64,000 nucleotides of DNA, from the NCBI RefSeq assembly GCF_019431355.1, contig NZ_CP080269.1:1798001-1862000 (forward strand), given 5' to 3'. Under the pieces are notes generated by a model, which saw only the letters and a program-made list of their open reading frames with translations, searched no databases and was not told where the DNA came from. The DNA is from Paenibacillus sp. R14(2021). GTDB taxonomy: Bacteria; Bacillota; Bacilli; Paenibacillales; Paenibacillaceae. Below, one piece after another: positions 8,615-17,027 of this stretch. Position numbers and translations under genes: made by a program. Within the stretch, counting starts at the first letter, position 1, and each line of letters starts with the position of its first letter.

Positions 8615-10555
8615 TCACGCCAATTGCCGCAAGAACCGCCAGGCGATCAGAGCCCGCATCAAGAGCCTGGCATCCGCGTCGTAAGCGAATTCCGGCTTGG
8701 GGGCCGGGCCGATTTTCTCGAGCGAAGCCTTGATCTGATCCACGTTCAAATAATGCGCGGCGACGGGGTCGCGGCATAGCTTCCGCAGCTCCTCGGTAAA
8801 ATAGCGCCATGCGGGCAGCATGCGGTGGATCCAATCCGCCCCTTGGACGCCGCGGACGCGCTGATTCAGCCGCACGTCGTCCGGCAAATACGAGGCGGTC
8901 GCCCTGCGGACGAGCGAGCGGTCCATGCCGTTCTGGACGTACTGCTCGATCGGCACGGACAGGCAGAAGCGGACCACCCGCGGATCGGCGGTCGGATCCC
9001 GTTCCCACACGCCGTAGCGCAAGGAAAACTTGGTGACGGACGTCCCTTGGTGGTTCGAGGTCGCCAAATTTCCGAACTGATAGTCCCTGGCCTCGAACTC
9101 GTCGAAGACGCAGCCGTCCAAGCCGACGTCATGCCGTTTCAGCTTCTCGAACACGCCTGTTCTTGCCGCGAAATCCGGATGGATGACCTGCGGCGTTTCG
9201 CCCGCCGAGCCTGTAGCGTTAACGGATCTAGCCGCAAAGGGAAAGGCTTGTTTGCCGAGAATGGGCAGCAACCGCGAACGGCCGATATTCATGCGCCGCC
9301 CATAGTGCTTGAGCTCGCGGTAGAAACGGAACCAACGCAGCTTCCTTAGCAGCTGGGCGTAATAGTCCATCGCCGGTCCCCAGGAAATGCTGTAATTCCC
9401 GCGCGCGCCCGTCAGCAGCACGGAAACGCCGTCCTGCTGCGCCCGTTCAAGAATACCTTTGATCCAGAACGAGTTCTCGAAGAACTTATAGGGTGCTTCC
9501 AGGAGGCCGATCAAATCGTCGATCTCCCCGAACGAGTCCCGGTCTCCAAAATCCAGACCGTTGTGCGCGATATTCCCGACATGCCGGACGGTAGCTTGAA
9601 TGTATGGACTTTCGTCGGCCACCATCCTTCTCGGCGTCCAATCCACGAAATCGTTCGATGGCACGTAACTGTATGTATGTAAGGTTTTCCCTTCCTTGCG
9701 CAGCGGGTCCGCGGCGAAGCCGATGACCGCGCCGGAGTCCAATCCGCCGCTCAAGCTCGCGCCGACCCGGCGGAACGTCCGGAGCTTCGATGAGACGGCT
9801 TCCCGAAACACGTCGCGAAACGCTTCCTCGTATTCACCGTTCGACTTCAGCCGCAGCGACTCCCGGGGCGCTTCGATCTTATCGTACTGCCCAAGCGTCA
9901 GCTTCCCGTCTTCCACCGCAAGCCAGTGCGCGGGAGGGAGCTGCTCAATATCGCGATACACGGTGGCGTTCACTTCGACGGAATCCAGAATGATGGGAAT
10001 CGCGAGAAACTCCGCAAACCAGGACTCGTTCACCGCCTTCTTGGCGCCGGACAGCTCGAACAACGGATTGATCACCGTACAAAAGGCGAAACGCCGTTCC
10101 TGCCGCTGATAATACAGCGTCCGGTTGCCCAATAAATCGCGGGCGCCGAACAGGAGCCGCTTCTGCTCGTCCCAAATGACGAAGGCGTAGTCCCCGATCA
10201 AGAAACGGGGGGCTTCCCTGCCCCACTTCAGATAGGCAGCGGCAATCAGCTCGCTGTCCGTCATCCCTTTCCGCCGGCCGTAATCGATCTGCAGCCGGTC
10301 GAACAATTCCGCCCGGTTGTCGATGATCGCGTCCGCGGTAATGGCCAGCCGGCTGTGACCGTCATAGTAAGGCAAACGCTCATGAACCGATTCCGGCGTA
10401 ATCCATTGGGCGTGGCAGCCCAGAAAGACCGACCCGCCATGCCAGGTTTGCGCGTCGTCGGCCGGGTACCGCTGCAAGGCTTGCATCAGCTTCGCGCCGT
10501 CCTTAGTCGATACGGATTCATCGTCGTAGCATAGAATGCCGGCAATTGCGCTCAT
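8615..10555 (-). CDS. Lasso cyclase C2 (asparagine synthetase-like)
   Basis: Forms the macrolactam by adenylating the Asp9 side chain and joining it to the core N-terminus. The 646-residue protein has the asparagine-synthetase fold: an N-terminal glutaminase-like domain whose catalytic Cys2 is replaced (the start is MSAIAGIL), then the ATP-pyrophosphatase loop LSGGLDSGAV (about residue 268). Loss of Cys2 is the rule in lasso cyclases. An AGGAGG lies 5 nt before the ATG. It is co-linear with C1 throughout (shared motifs ITPESVHERLPYYD, DADARLLMRALI/RPEMRMLMRSLI). Each cyclase directly precedes one precursor, so C2-A2 is the likely pair. Confidence 0.92.
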   Translation of the reverse strand: MSAIAGILCYDDESVSTKDGAKLMQALQRYPADDAQTWHGGSVFLGCHAQWITPESVHERLPYYDGHSRLAITADAIIDNRAELFDRLQIDYGRRKGMTDSELIAAAYLKWGREAPRFLIGDYAFVIWDEQKRLLFGARDLLGNRTLYYQRQERRFAFCTVINPLFELSGAKKAVNESWFAEFLAIPIILDSVEVNATVYRDIEQLPPAHWLAVEDGKLTLGQYDKIEAPRESLRLKSNGEYEEAFRDVFREAVSSKLRTFRRVGASLSGGLDSGAVIGFAADPLRKEGKTLHTYSYVPSNDFVDWTPRRMVADESPYIQATVRHVGNIAHNGLDFGDRDSFGEIDDLIGLLEAPYKFFENSFWIKGILERAQQDGVSVLLTGARGNYSISWGPAMDYYAQLLRKLRWFRFYRELKHYGRRMNIGRSRLLPILGKQAFPFAARSVNATGSAGETPQVIHPDFAARTGVFEKLKRHDVGLDGCVFDEFEARDYQFGNLATSNHQGTSVTKFSLRYGVWERDPTADPRVVRFCLSVPIEQYVQNGMDRSLVRRATASYLPDDVRLNQRVRGVQGADWIHRMLPAWRYFTEELRKLCRDPVAAHYLNVDQIKASLEKIGPAPKPEFAYDADARLLMRALIAWRFLRQLA

Positions 10556-10698
10556 GATTTCCTCCTATGGTGCTGATCTCGCTATCGCGGAGTCCGGATA
10601 TTCGGTCCGGCAGCCAAGACCTTGCATTCCTTCATAAATTATTCGAATATTCATTTAATTTTCAGGGGGTCGTCCGAGCTTTTCAGGCACCGCTCGCC

Positions 10699-11865
10699 TC
10701 ACGCTTCCTGCTTCATCTGCCGCCAGATCCAGACGAACGGCCGTAAAGGGAAATATAGAAAATGCAGCGATTTCGGGAGTGGGAGCGCCTCCGTATCCCT
10801 GAAGCTGGGGTACAGCTGACTGAACATGTAGACCGATTTTTGCCGCTTCGTCTTCAAGGCGAACAAGTAGCGTTTGTACATCCTGTCCAGCTCCTTGTCG
10901 CCCGGAGAGAACGAGACGATGTCCCGGATGAAATAAAGCGAACGTTCCGCCAGTTCCCGCCGATGGGCGCCCGAGAGCATCGGCCCTGCATCAGGCGGAA
11001 TCGGCGTCCGGAACAAGCCGGCGGCCAGCGTGAGCGCCTGCCCGCCCAGCTGCAGGCATTGGTAGCGGCGCATGAGCGAAATGAGGGCGCCCCAATCCAG
11101 GCTTCGGCGCGCCATCCTGTCGATGTCCGCCAGCCAGCGCAGCCGAAACCAGCCGTGACGGGCGCCGTGCGAGACGAGGTACATGAAAAGGTCCTCGCTC
11201 CCCAGCAGATAGATGTCCCGCTTGGAAAGCGGGCTGCGCCTTCTCCGGCTCCAGAGATCATCGAATGGCGGCTCCTTGCCCATGTCGGAATTGAGCCGCC
11301 AATGGATCTCCACCTGGATTCCCGTCTGCGGGTGCGTAAAGGAAATATGATGCATCTTCCACTTCCAATTGAAGAGGCGCGGACCATGGCCGTCGCTCTG
11401 GTAGCCAAGGCCCAGCAGCTGTTTCTCGGCGGCTTCCACGCTCTCCATCGGAATGAGAATGTCGAGATCCTTGGATGTGCGGAGCGAGAGATCGCCGTAC
11501 AAATCCTTGGCGAGCACCGGCCCTTTCAAGACTAACGGCGATATCCCGTTCTCCTGAAGGGATACGCAAACCCGTTCCATTTCACCGCTCAATCGCAGCA
11601 TTTGAAACGTATTTTGCGTGAAATCGCGATGAAGGGCTTGCAGAACATCGGCAGGAATCAATTGGCTGGATTTCATCCGGGCGTACAGCTGCGGATAAAC
11701 CCGGTGATGCTGGACAAGCTCCAGAAATTGATTCCAATCGATGTGCGGCAGCGATGGCATAACCGATTGATCCGCTTGTAAATCGGCATCCGACCGCAAG
11801 AACGCCAGCATGATGTTTAATTCCTCCGGAAAAGCGCTTATATCAAGCGTGTAATCGTGATCCAT
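10699..11865 (-). CDS. Nucleotidyltransferase-family protein of the lasso cluster (N)
   Basis: A 388-residue member of the NTP_transf_5 group found in many Firmicute lasso clusters. The key stretch is VLKGPVLAKDLYGDLS, then RTSKDLDILIPMESVEAAEKQL, where DLDILI carries the two metal-binding Asp of the nucleotidyltransferase fold. After it comes an alpha-helical C-terminal half. In related clusters this protein is linked to further decoration of the phosphorylated C-terminus; that role is only inferred here. The longest frame starts far upstream inside the B2 gene. The ATG at 11865 (MDHDYTLDISAF) lies two bases after the B2 stop and is preferred. A 143-bp gap separates it from the C2 set. Confidence 0.82.
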   Translation of the reverse strand: MDHDYTLDISAFPEELNIMLAFLRSDADLQADQSVMPSLPHIDWNQFLELVQHHRVYPQLYARMKSSQLIPADVLQALHRDFTQNTFQMLRLSGEMERVCVSLQENGISPLVLKGPVLAKDLYGDLSLRTSKDLDILIPMESVEAAEKQLLGLGYQSDGHGPRLFNWKWKMHHISFTHPQTGIQVEIHWRLNSDMGKEPPFDDLWSRRRRSPLSKRDIYLLGSEDLFMYLVSHGARHGWFRLRWLADIDRMARRSLDWGALISLMRRYQCLQLGGQALTLAAGLFRTPIPPDAGPMLSGAHRRELAERSLYFIRDIVSFSPGDKELDRMYKRYLFALKTKRQKSVYMFSQLYPSFRDTEALPLPKSLHFLYFPLRPFVWIWRQMKQEA

Positions 11866-11867
11866 AT

Positions 11868-12335
11868 TCAGGCACCTTCCATCCTCTCCGCGCGTTTGTT
11901 CGATCCGAATGCGGCTACCGTCGTGAACATCCGCATTTCCTCGGCTCCGGTCACGTAGAAGGGCCCGCTTCGAAGCCAAGCGTGTGCGATCATCTTCCCT
12001 TCGCCGTTCCTCGCCGTTCCCAAATAAAGCGTGCTCTCGATCCTCCGCCGTTCCAGCATTTTTTTGGCGGCGATCGCCCTCACCAGGCACTGGCTTTCCC
12101 AAACCGTGTGGCGGCTCATGACCCGGACCGCCTGCGCGACGCGGCGGATCGCCGTCTCGTCCGACGGATCGTGAACCAGCGGCGTTTCCAGCGCGCGTCC
12201 CCCAAGAGAAGGCGCGATCCTGGAGAACGGCAGCGCTTTCATGACGCGTGCCAGGGCCAAATAAGCGAGCGCTTCCAGCATAATCCGTTTTTTTTCAGTG
12301 GGTAGCGACAGAAATTTGGCTAGGTTACGCTTCAC
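11868..12335 (-). CDS. Lasso leader peptidase B2 (transglutaminase-like)
   Basis: A cysteine protease of the transglutaminase fold that removes the leader after Met(-1) with help from B1. The 155-residue length is typical of stand-alone B2 proteins. The catalytic Cys lies in SQCLVRAIAAKKML (about residue 83) and the His in IAHAWLRSG. The third residue, usually Asp in xVxG, would be in the FYVTG stretch, where it is not evident. The start is GTG at 12335, overlapping the B1 stop by 11 bp, with GAGG 9 nt upstream. A single B2 must process both precursors, which fits their near-identical leader ends (ETM). Confidence 0.88.
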   Translation of the reverse strand: MKRNLAKFLSLPTEKKRIMLEALAYLALARVMKALPFSRIAPSLGGRALETPLVHDPSDETAIRRVAQAVRVMSRHTVWESQCLVRAIAAKKMLERRRIESTLYLGTARNGEGKMIAHAWLRSGPFYVTGAEEMRMFTTVAAFGSNKRAERMEGA

Positions 12336-12621
12336 CTTTCCGGACCTCGATCAACGCTTCCGCATGCAGGTTCTTCAGAAACGCCTCCACCTGTTTCTCG
12401 CAAGCCGAGAGCTCGACGTCGTATTCGGCCATAAGCGCGTCGACCAGTTGTTTGACAGGAATCGGCGAAGCGATCAGCTCCCACACCCTGCCTCCGATCG
12501 CGCCAAGATTGTAATATTTGCCCGAGCTTACGACGAACATGACCTTCTCTCCGCTCATATCGCTGACAACGCTGCCTGTCGATTGTACGACCGTTTGTTC
12601 CACTAGGGATAAATTCGTCAT
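12325..12621 (-). CDS. Lasso RRE protein B1 (PqqD-like)
   Basis: The RiPP recognition element that binds the precursor leader and presents it to the B2 protease. The 98-residue PqqD-like protein has the three-strand/three-helix pattern VMFVVSSGKYYNLGAIGGRVW, then PVKQLVDALMAEYDVELSACEKQVEAFLKNL. The longest frame is 195 codons, but most of that lies in the kinase gene. The ATG at 12621 has AAGGAG upstream, overlaps the K1 stop by ATGA, and matches the family's normal length. It should read the WxxP...L motif present in both leaders. Confidence 0.9.
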   Translation of the reverse strand: MTNLSLVEQTVVQSTGSVVSDMSGEKVMFVVSSGKYYNLGAIGGRVWELIASPIPVKQLVDALMAEYDVELSACEKQVEAFLKNLHAEALIEVRKGEA

Positions 12622-13568
12622 CTGTCTTTCTCTCCTTCTCTGATGGTTTGAATGATTTCGGATACTAGCCGATGGGCCGTGAAGCCTGCCTGCGGCCTGC
12701 TTAATTGGTAGATCTTCGCTTGTTCGGCGATGCCCGCCGCCGCCTTGAAATGCCACTTCTCCAGTCCCAGCCGATGAATCAGCCGATTCCGGTACGTATG
12801 AAGCAGCATGACGCGCAGCCGTTCGAGATTCGGCAAAGGTCTGACGATGGTCGCCTCCCCCTGCGGCCTCGCCAGCTCGAAGACGCCCGCCAGCGGAACA
12901 GGTCCATCGCAAAACCCCTCTGTCGCCGGCACGGCGAATTTCGCCGTTTCCCGGTAAATCGTGCGATAGCTCCCGTTCTCCTTGCTTAGGCCAAGCTGCT
13001 CAATGCTTTCCCGCCACAGCTTCTGCTGCGGATAGGCTGGCGAAACGATGGGCAGTCCGCCGCCGTCCGCCCAGGAAGCAGCAATGACGTCGTCGCTTAC
13101 CAGCCGGTACCCCTCGCCGACGAAAGCCGCCGCGAGCGTCGATTTTCCGGCTCCCGAATCGCCAACGAAGGCATACGCCTTGCCGTCGATCTCGACCGCG
13201 CTTCCATGCAGCGGCAGCACGCCCCGGAGCATCAGCAGCGCTCCCATGCAGGTGCCGAGCAGGTAAACGCGCACTTTCTCCGGATCCGCTCCCGCTAGAG
13301 GCGATACCGTAATGCGTTGTCCATCTTCGATGCAGTAGAAAGCCGTTTCCGGGATCAGAAACAGAAACCGGTTCCCGATGCGCGCGAAATTGCTGCCGAC
13401 GGCTTCCAGCTCGTCTCCCAACCGGTCCGTGACGCGAGTCGCAATGACGACATCCGCGCCTGCGCGATCTTCGCCGCCGGCGGATAAAGGCAGCTCGGGC
13501 AGCGGAATTTCGCTCGAAATCCTGAGACCGAATGCTTGATACACCGTTTGCCGTACCGCAGAAATCAT
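12618..13568 (-). CDS. Lasso peptide kinase K1 (HPr kinase-like, PadeK family)
   Basis: Predicted to phosphorylate the C-terminal Ser of precursor A1, by homology to the paeninodin kinase. The conserved elements are LPLHGSAVEIDG, Walker A GDSGAGKST (about residue 134) and LVSDDVIAA. An AAAGGAG lies 8 nt before the ATG at 13568 (MISAVRQTVYQAFGL), so this start is chosen over the ATG seven codons upstream (316 aa). K1 and K2 share sequence in all blocks but differ enough to be old paralogues, which suggests each is matched to the precursor gene just before it. It overlaps B1 by 4 bp. Confidence 0.88.
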   Translation of the reverse strand: MISAVRQTVYQAFGLRISSEIPLPELPLSAGGEDRAGADVVIATRVTDRLGDELEAVGSNFARIGNRFLFLIPETAFYCIEDGQRITVSPLAGADPEKVRVYLLGTCMGALLMLRGVLPLHGSAVEIDGKAYAFVGDSGAGKSTLAAAFVGEGYRLVSDDVIAASWADGGGLPIVSPAYPQQKLWRESIEQLGLSKENGSYRTIYRETAKFAVPATEGFCDGPVPLAGVFELARPQGEATIVRPLPNLERLRVMLLHTYRNRLIHRLGLEKWHFKAAAGIAEQAKIYQLSRPQAGFTAHRLVSEIIQTIREGEKDR

Positions 13569-13596
13569 GCCGTTCACTCCTTTCGCCAAAATGAAG

Positions 13597-13638
13597 AAGT
13601 GTCCTTATATGATCCTTATCGATCATATAAGGACACTT
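13597..13638 (-). promoter_or_regulatory. Perfect 18-bp hairpin between precursor A1 and kinase K1
   Basis: A perfect inverted repeat with 18-bp arms (13597-13614 and 13621-13638) and a six-base loop lies between the A1 stop and the K1 ribosome binding site. It has no run of T, so it is more likely an mRNA-stabilising or attenuating element than a full terminator. It mirrors the hairpin after A2, but the two differ in sequence. Confidence 0.85.
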
Positions 13639-13663
13639 GATAGGAATTAAGTAAGGAGAAGAA

Positions 13664-13801
13664 CTAGCTTGGGTTGTATATGTCCATATCGTCCGTCGTA
13701 ACGAAGTCGATCGTCGTGTTGCCTTTGCCATACATCGTTTCACTTACTTCAAGGGATTCCAGAGTCGGAACCGCCCATTCCTTTTTCACTTGGTTTGTCA
13801 T
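13664..13801 (-). CDS. Lasso peptide precursor A1
   Basis: A 45-codon gene with a strong GGGAGGTG 8 nt before the ATG. The leader holds KKEWAVPTLESLEVSETM: the WxxP...L motif and Thr(-2) lie at exactly the same positions as in A2, and the leader is again 23 residues. The core would be ring YGKGNTTID (Tyr1-Asp9 macrolactam) plus tail FVTTDDMDIYNPS, ending in Ser22. Tyr at core position 1 is unusual, since Gly, Ala, Ser or Cys is common. Tyr19 follows the acidic stretch DDMDI, which resembles a tyrosine-sulfation context, and the sulfotransferase gene is in the same operon. Likely substrate of C1 and K1. Confidence 0.9.
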   Translation of the reverse strand: MTNQVKKEWAVPTLESLEVSETMYGKGNTTIDFVTTDDMDIYNPS

Positions 13802-13833
13802 GTGGTTTTCACCTCCCTTCAGTAATTTACGTA

Positions 13834-15780
13834 TCATAGTGTCCGCTTCAGGAACCGGTAGATGATCAGGCTCCGCATCAGCATCCGCATCTCCGGCCGG
13901 AATGCATGCTCCGGACGCGGTTCCCTGCCGAGCTGCGCCACGGCTTCCTTGATCCGTCCGACATGGAGATAATGTCCCGCGACGGGGTCCGCGCAAAGCT
14001 GCAGCAGCTCGCACTCGAGCGATTTCCAGGCCGGGATGACGCGGTGTACCCAATCGGCCCCCTGAATGCCCCGCACGCGTTGGTTCAGCCGGACCTCGTC
14101 GGGCAGATAATGCTTTGTCGCCCTGCGGATCAGCGCTCGGTCGAGGCCGCCCTTCACATATTGCTCCACCGGTACCGAGAAGCAGAATCGGACGACCCTG
14201 GGGTCGCAGGTCGGATCGCGTTCCCATACGCCGTAGCGCAGGGACAGTTTCGTCGCCGAGGCGCCGTTCTTGTTCGCGACCGCCAAGCTTTGCAGCTTCT
14301 CCTTCCGGATCTCCAGCGGATCGTGGATCAGGGTGCCGTTCGTGCCGATCCGGCTGTCCCGAAGCTTAGCGAACACCTCGGTCCGCTTGGCAAAATCGGG
14401 ATGGATCAACATCGTCGGAATGTCCGGCGCGTTGTCCGCGGCCGCGCTCGACCGCTTCGTAAGGACGGGGAACGCTTCTTTGCAGATGATGGACAGCAGC
14501 CTTGAGCCTGCAATTCCTTTGTTGGCCCTGTATTGCCGGAACTCTCGCATAAACTGCAGCCATTTCATCTTTCGGAGCAGCAGCGCATAATAGTAGACGG
14601 CCGGTCCCCACGAGACTGTGAAGTTCCCCCGCGCTCCGGTGAGCAGGACGCCCGCACCCTGCCGACCGGCCTGCTCGTGCATGCCCTTCAGCCAGAACGA
14701 ATTCTCGAAAAACTTATACGGCGTCTCGAGGATGTCCAGCCACTCGTCCACCTGGGACATCGGGCTGATGCCCGCGAAGTCCATGTACCGATCCGAGATG
14801 TTTCCCGCATAACGGGCTGTTGCTTTCATGAACCGGGTCTCGTCGGCGGTCGCGCTCGCGGGTGTCCAATCGGTAAAATCGCCGGTCGGGACGTAGCTGT
14901 ACGTGTGCAGCGTCTTCCCTTCTTCCCGCAGCGTGCGGGCCGCGAAGCTGGCTACGGCTCCCGAGTCGAGGCCTCCGCTCAACGTCGCCGCCACCTGGCG
15001 GTGCGTCCGAAGCCGCGACTTCACCGCTTCTCCGAACACGTCCCGGAACGCCTCCTCGTACTCGCCGTCCGACTTCAGCCGCAGCATCTCCTTCGGCTCG
15101 AGCGAGCCGTAGCCGAAGAGCGATACTTGGCCGTCCGAGACGGCGATCGCGTGAGCCGGCGGCACTTGGTGAATGTTCCGGTACGGCGTGGCGCCGGCGT
15201 CCGTCGACTCGTACATTTCCGGGATCGCCATGAATTCCGCGAGCCAGGATTCGTTCAGCTCCTTCGCCACGCCAGGCAGCGCGAACAGGGGCGCCATCGT
15301 CGTGCCGAAGGAGAACCGCCGGGCGTCGCGATGATAATACAGGCACCGATGGCCGAACAGGTCCCTTGCGCCGAAGAGCTTCCGCTTCGCTTCGTCCCAG
15401 ATGACGAAGGCGAAATCGCCGATCAGGTGTTCTGGCACACCGCGCCCCCATTTCCGGTACGCAAGCAGAATGAGCTCGCTGTCGGTCATGCCGGCGCGGC
15501 GGGCGGACCGAACCTGCAGCAGGTCGAACAATTCCCCGCGGTTGTCGAGCATCGCGTCCGAAGCGATCGCGAGCCGATGCTCCGGATCGTAATAGGGCAG
15601 CCGTTCGTGCACGGATTCGGGCGTGATCCATTTGGAACGGCAGCCGAGAAACACGGGGCCGTCTGACCATGTCCGGACGTCGTCCGCGTCATAGCGTTCC
15701 ATCGCGTCCATCATGCCGCCTCCTTCCACGGACCCGGCAGGCTGCCCATCGAACCGGAGCAAACCCGCGATGGCGCTCAT
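13834..15780 (-). CDS. Lasso cyclase C1 (asparagine synthetase-like)
   Basis: A 648-residue macrolactam synthetase for precursor A1, paralogous to C2. It starts MSAIAGLLRF, so the glutaminase Cys2 is missing as in other lasso cyclases. The ATP-binding loop LSGGLDSGAV is near residue 267, followed by the conserved DETRFMKATARYAGN and RGARGNF-type blocks. Its ATG overlaps the stop of the upstream sulfotransferase (ATGA), with GGGGGGAA as ribosome binding site, so the two are translationally coupled. A 32-bp spacer carrying the A1 ribosome binding site follows. Tyr1 of the A1 core implies a roomier acceptor pocket than usual. Confidence 0.92.
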   Translation of the reverse strand: MSAIAGLLRFDGQPAGSVEGGGMMDAMERYDADDVRTWSDGPVFLGCRSKWITPESVHERLPYYDPEHRLAIASDAMLDNRGELFDLLQVRSARRAGMTDSELILLAYRKWGRGVPEHLIGDFAFVIWDEAKRKLFGARDLFGHRCLYYHRDARRFSFGTTMAPLFALPGVAKELNESWLAEFMAIPEMYESTDAGATPYRNIHQVPPAHAIAVSDGQVSLFGYGSLEPKEMLRLKSDGEYEEAFRDVFGEAVKSRLRTHRQVAATLSGGLDSGAVASFAARTLREEGKTLHTYSYVPTGDFTDWTPASATADETRFMKATARYAGNISDRYMDFAGISPMSQVDEWLDILETPYKFFENSFWLKGMHEQAGRQGAGVLLTGARGNFTVSWGPAVYYYALLLRKMKWLQFMREFRQYRANKGIAGSRLLSIICKEAFPVLTKRSSAAADNAPDIPTMLIHPDFAKRTEVFAKLRDSRIGTNGTLIHDPLEIRKEKLQSLAVANKNGASATKLSLRYGVWERDPTCDPRVVRFCFSVPVEQYVKGGLDRALIRRATKHYLPDEVRLNQRVRGIQGADWVHRVIPAWKSLECELLQLCADPVAGHYLHVGRIKEAVAQLGREPRPEHAFRPEMRMLMRSLIIYRFLKRTL

Positions 15781-17021
15781 TTCTTCCCCCCGCCGCCGGT
15801 CAAGTAGGCCGATGCCAAGGACGATAGCCTGCTGCCGAAGGGAACGAGCGACTTCAAACGGTTGATCTTTCGGCTCGTGGCGTCAAGCTGCGCTTTCAGC
15901 CGCTGCTGCTCCATGGCGCCGAGCTCCAGGCGTTTCTCGAGCGCGCGCGCAGTCATCTGCAGCCGAAGCGTCTCCGCGTGCCGCCCGTTAGACGCTTCGG
16001 CCGTCTCCGCCGGCGCGCTGCCTCTTCCCGGATCAGCTGCGGATTTCAGCGTGTAGCCTTCTTCCCATCTGCAGCCGGTCGCCTCGGCCAATTGTTTGGT
16101 CCGCAGCGCGATCAGCTCCGTGTCAGGCTCATGCTCGAAACGCACGCCCGTCAGCTTCTCGGCTTCCTCCAACTCCCCGGCATAGCCGAGCTCGCGGAAT
16201 ATCCGCGCCCCGAGCGTACGGCCGTACAGCTCGATCTCGCGCTTGTCCAGCACGTCTTTCCAGATATGGACGGATTCCTGATTGGGCTCCTTATGGTTCG
16301 CCACGAACGGGTCGCCTACGCCCATGCTGAAGTACAAGTCGGACTTGGCGGAATTCATGTAATTGCCGTACGTTTCCATGCCCTCTTCGTACGCGGTGCC
16401 GAGAAACCGGCAAACCTCGGTTAATTGCGTCCTCGGTTCCGCCACCAGTTTCTCGTAATGCAGCCGATGCGCGTACGGGTTGTCTCCGGCAAAGTAATGG
16501 TAATACCGGAACAGCCCGACGGTCAGGTCCGCGATTTTCATGTCGAAATCCGGATGGCGGAGGCTTCCCGCGAGATCGAAGCCCGCGCCCCTCTGCTTGT
16601 TCACTTTCTTGTTCGAGGCGAGGACCGCGAACGGATTCCGGATGAGCCAGATCCGTTTGGATTGCGGAAACAGCGCATCCAGGAATTCAAGCAAATAATA
16701 ATATCGGGGCGACTTGTCGATGACCAGCTCCGCTCCTGCGCTGCTCTGCAGCAAGCCGTTGTACGCCTGAAGCGCGAACGCGCGGCTCGCGTCCTCGAAG
16801 GTTTCCTGCGGCAGGATGCCGTTATAAAACTGGCTGAGAATGCCGGTTCCGCCGTATGCCCTGCGCTGCGGCGACCGGAGATCGTAGAGACTCATCAGAA
16901 ACCACATTTCCTGCGTGGCGAACATCTTGCTGTGATTTTGCAGCATCACCGTAGCCAAGGAGCTTCCGCTTCTGGGCGTGCAGAGCAGGAAGGCAAGATT
17001 GTTGCCGTTCGAATCGACCAA
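15777..17021 (-). CDS. PAPS-dependent sulfotransferase with coiled-coil tail
   Basis: Transfers sulfate from PAPS to a hydroxyl group. The 5'-phosphosulfate loop is TPRSGSS (residues 15-21), and the 3'-phosphate site lies at RNPFAVLAS (about 128-136), preceded by the usual strand KRIWLI. Residues beyond about 330 form a polar linker and a probable coiled coil (ALEKRLELGAMEQQRLKAQL), not needed for catalysis. The start is TTG, 7 nt after the hydrolase gene stop, with AAAGGGTG upstream. Its stop overlaps the cyclase C1 ATG. The acceptor could be lasso peptide A1 (Tyr19, Tyr1) or the exopolysaccharide; the overlap favours the peptide but does not prove it. Confidence 0.88.
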   Translation of the reverse strand: MVDSNGNNLAFLLCTPRSGSSLATVMLQNHSKMFATQEMWFLMSLYDLRSPQRRAYGGTGILSQFYNGILPQETFEDASRAFALQAYNGLLQSSAGAELVIDKSPRYYYLLEFLDALFPQSKRIWLIRNPFAVLASNKKVNKQRGAGFDLAGSLRHPDFDMKIADLTVGLFRYYHYFAGDNPYAHRLHYEKLVAEPRTQLTEVCRFLGTAYEEGMETYGNYMNSAKSDLYFSMGVGDPFVANHKEPNQESVHIWKDVLDKREIELYGRTLGARIFRELGYAGELEEAEKLTGVRFEHEPDTELIALRTKQLAEATGCRWEEGYTLKSAADPGRGSAPAETAEASNGRHAETLRLQMTARALEKRLELGAMEQQRLKAQLDATSRKINRLKSLVPFGSRLSSLASAYLTGGGGKK

Positions 17022-17027
17022 AGCAGT

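Noticed and set aside
14533..15666. A 377-codon + strand frame across cyclase C1, and similar ones at 7377-8363 and 20133-21413
   Set aside because: All lie opposite well-supported enzymes and have low-complexity Arg/His/Val-rich products. No ribosome binding sites.
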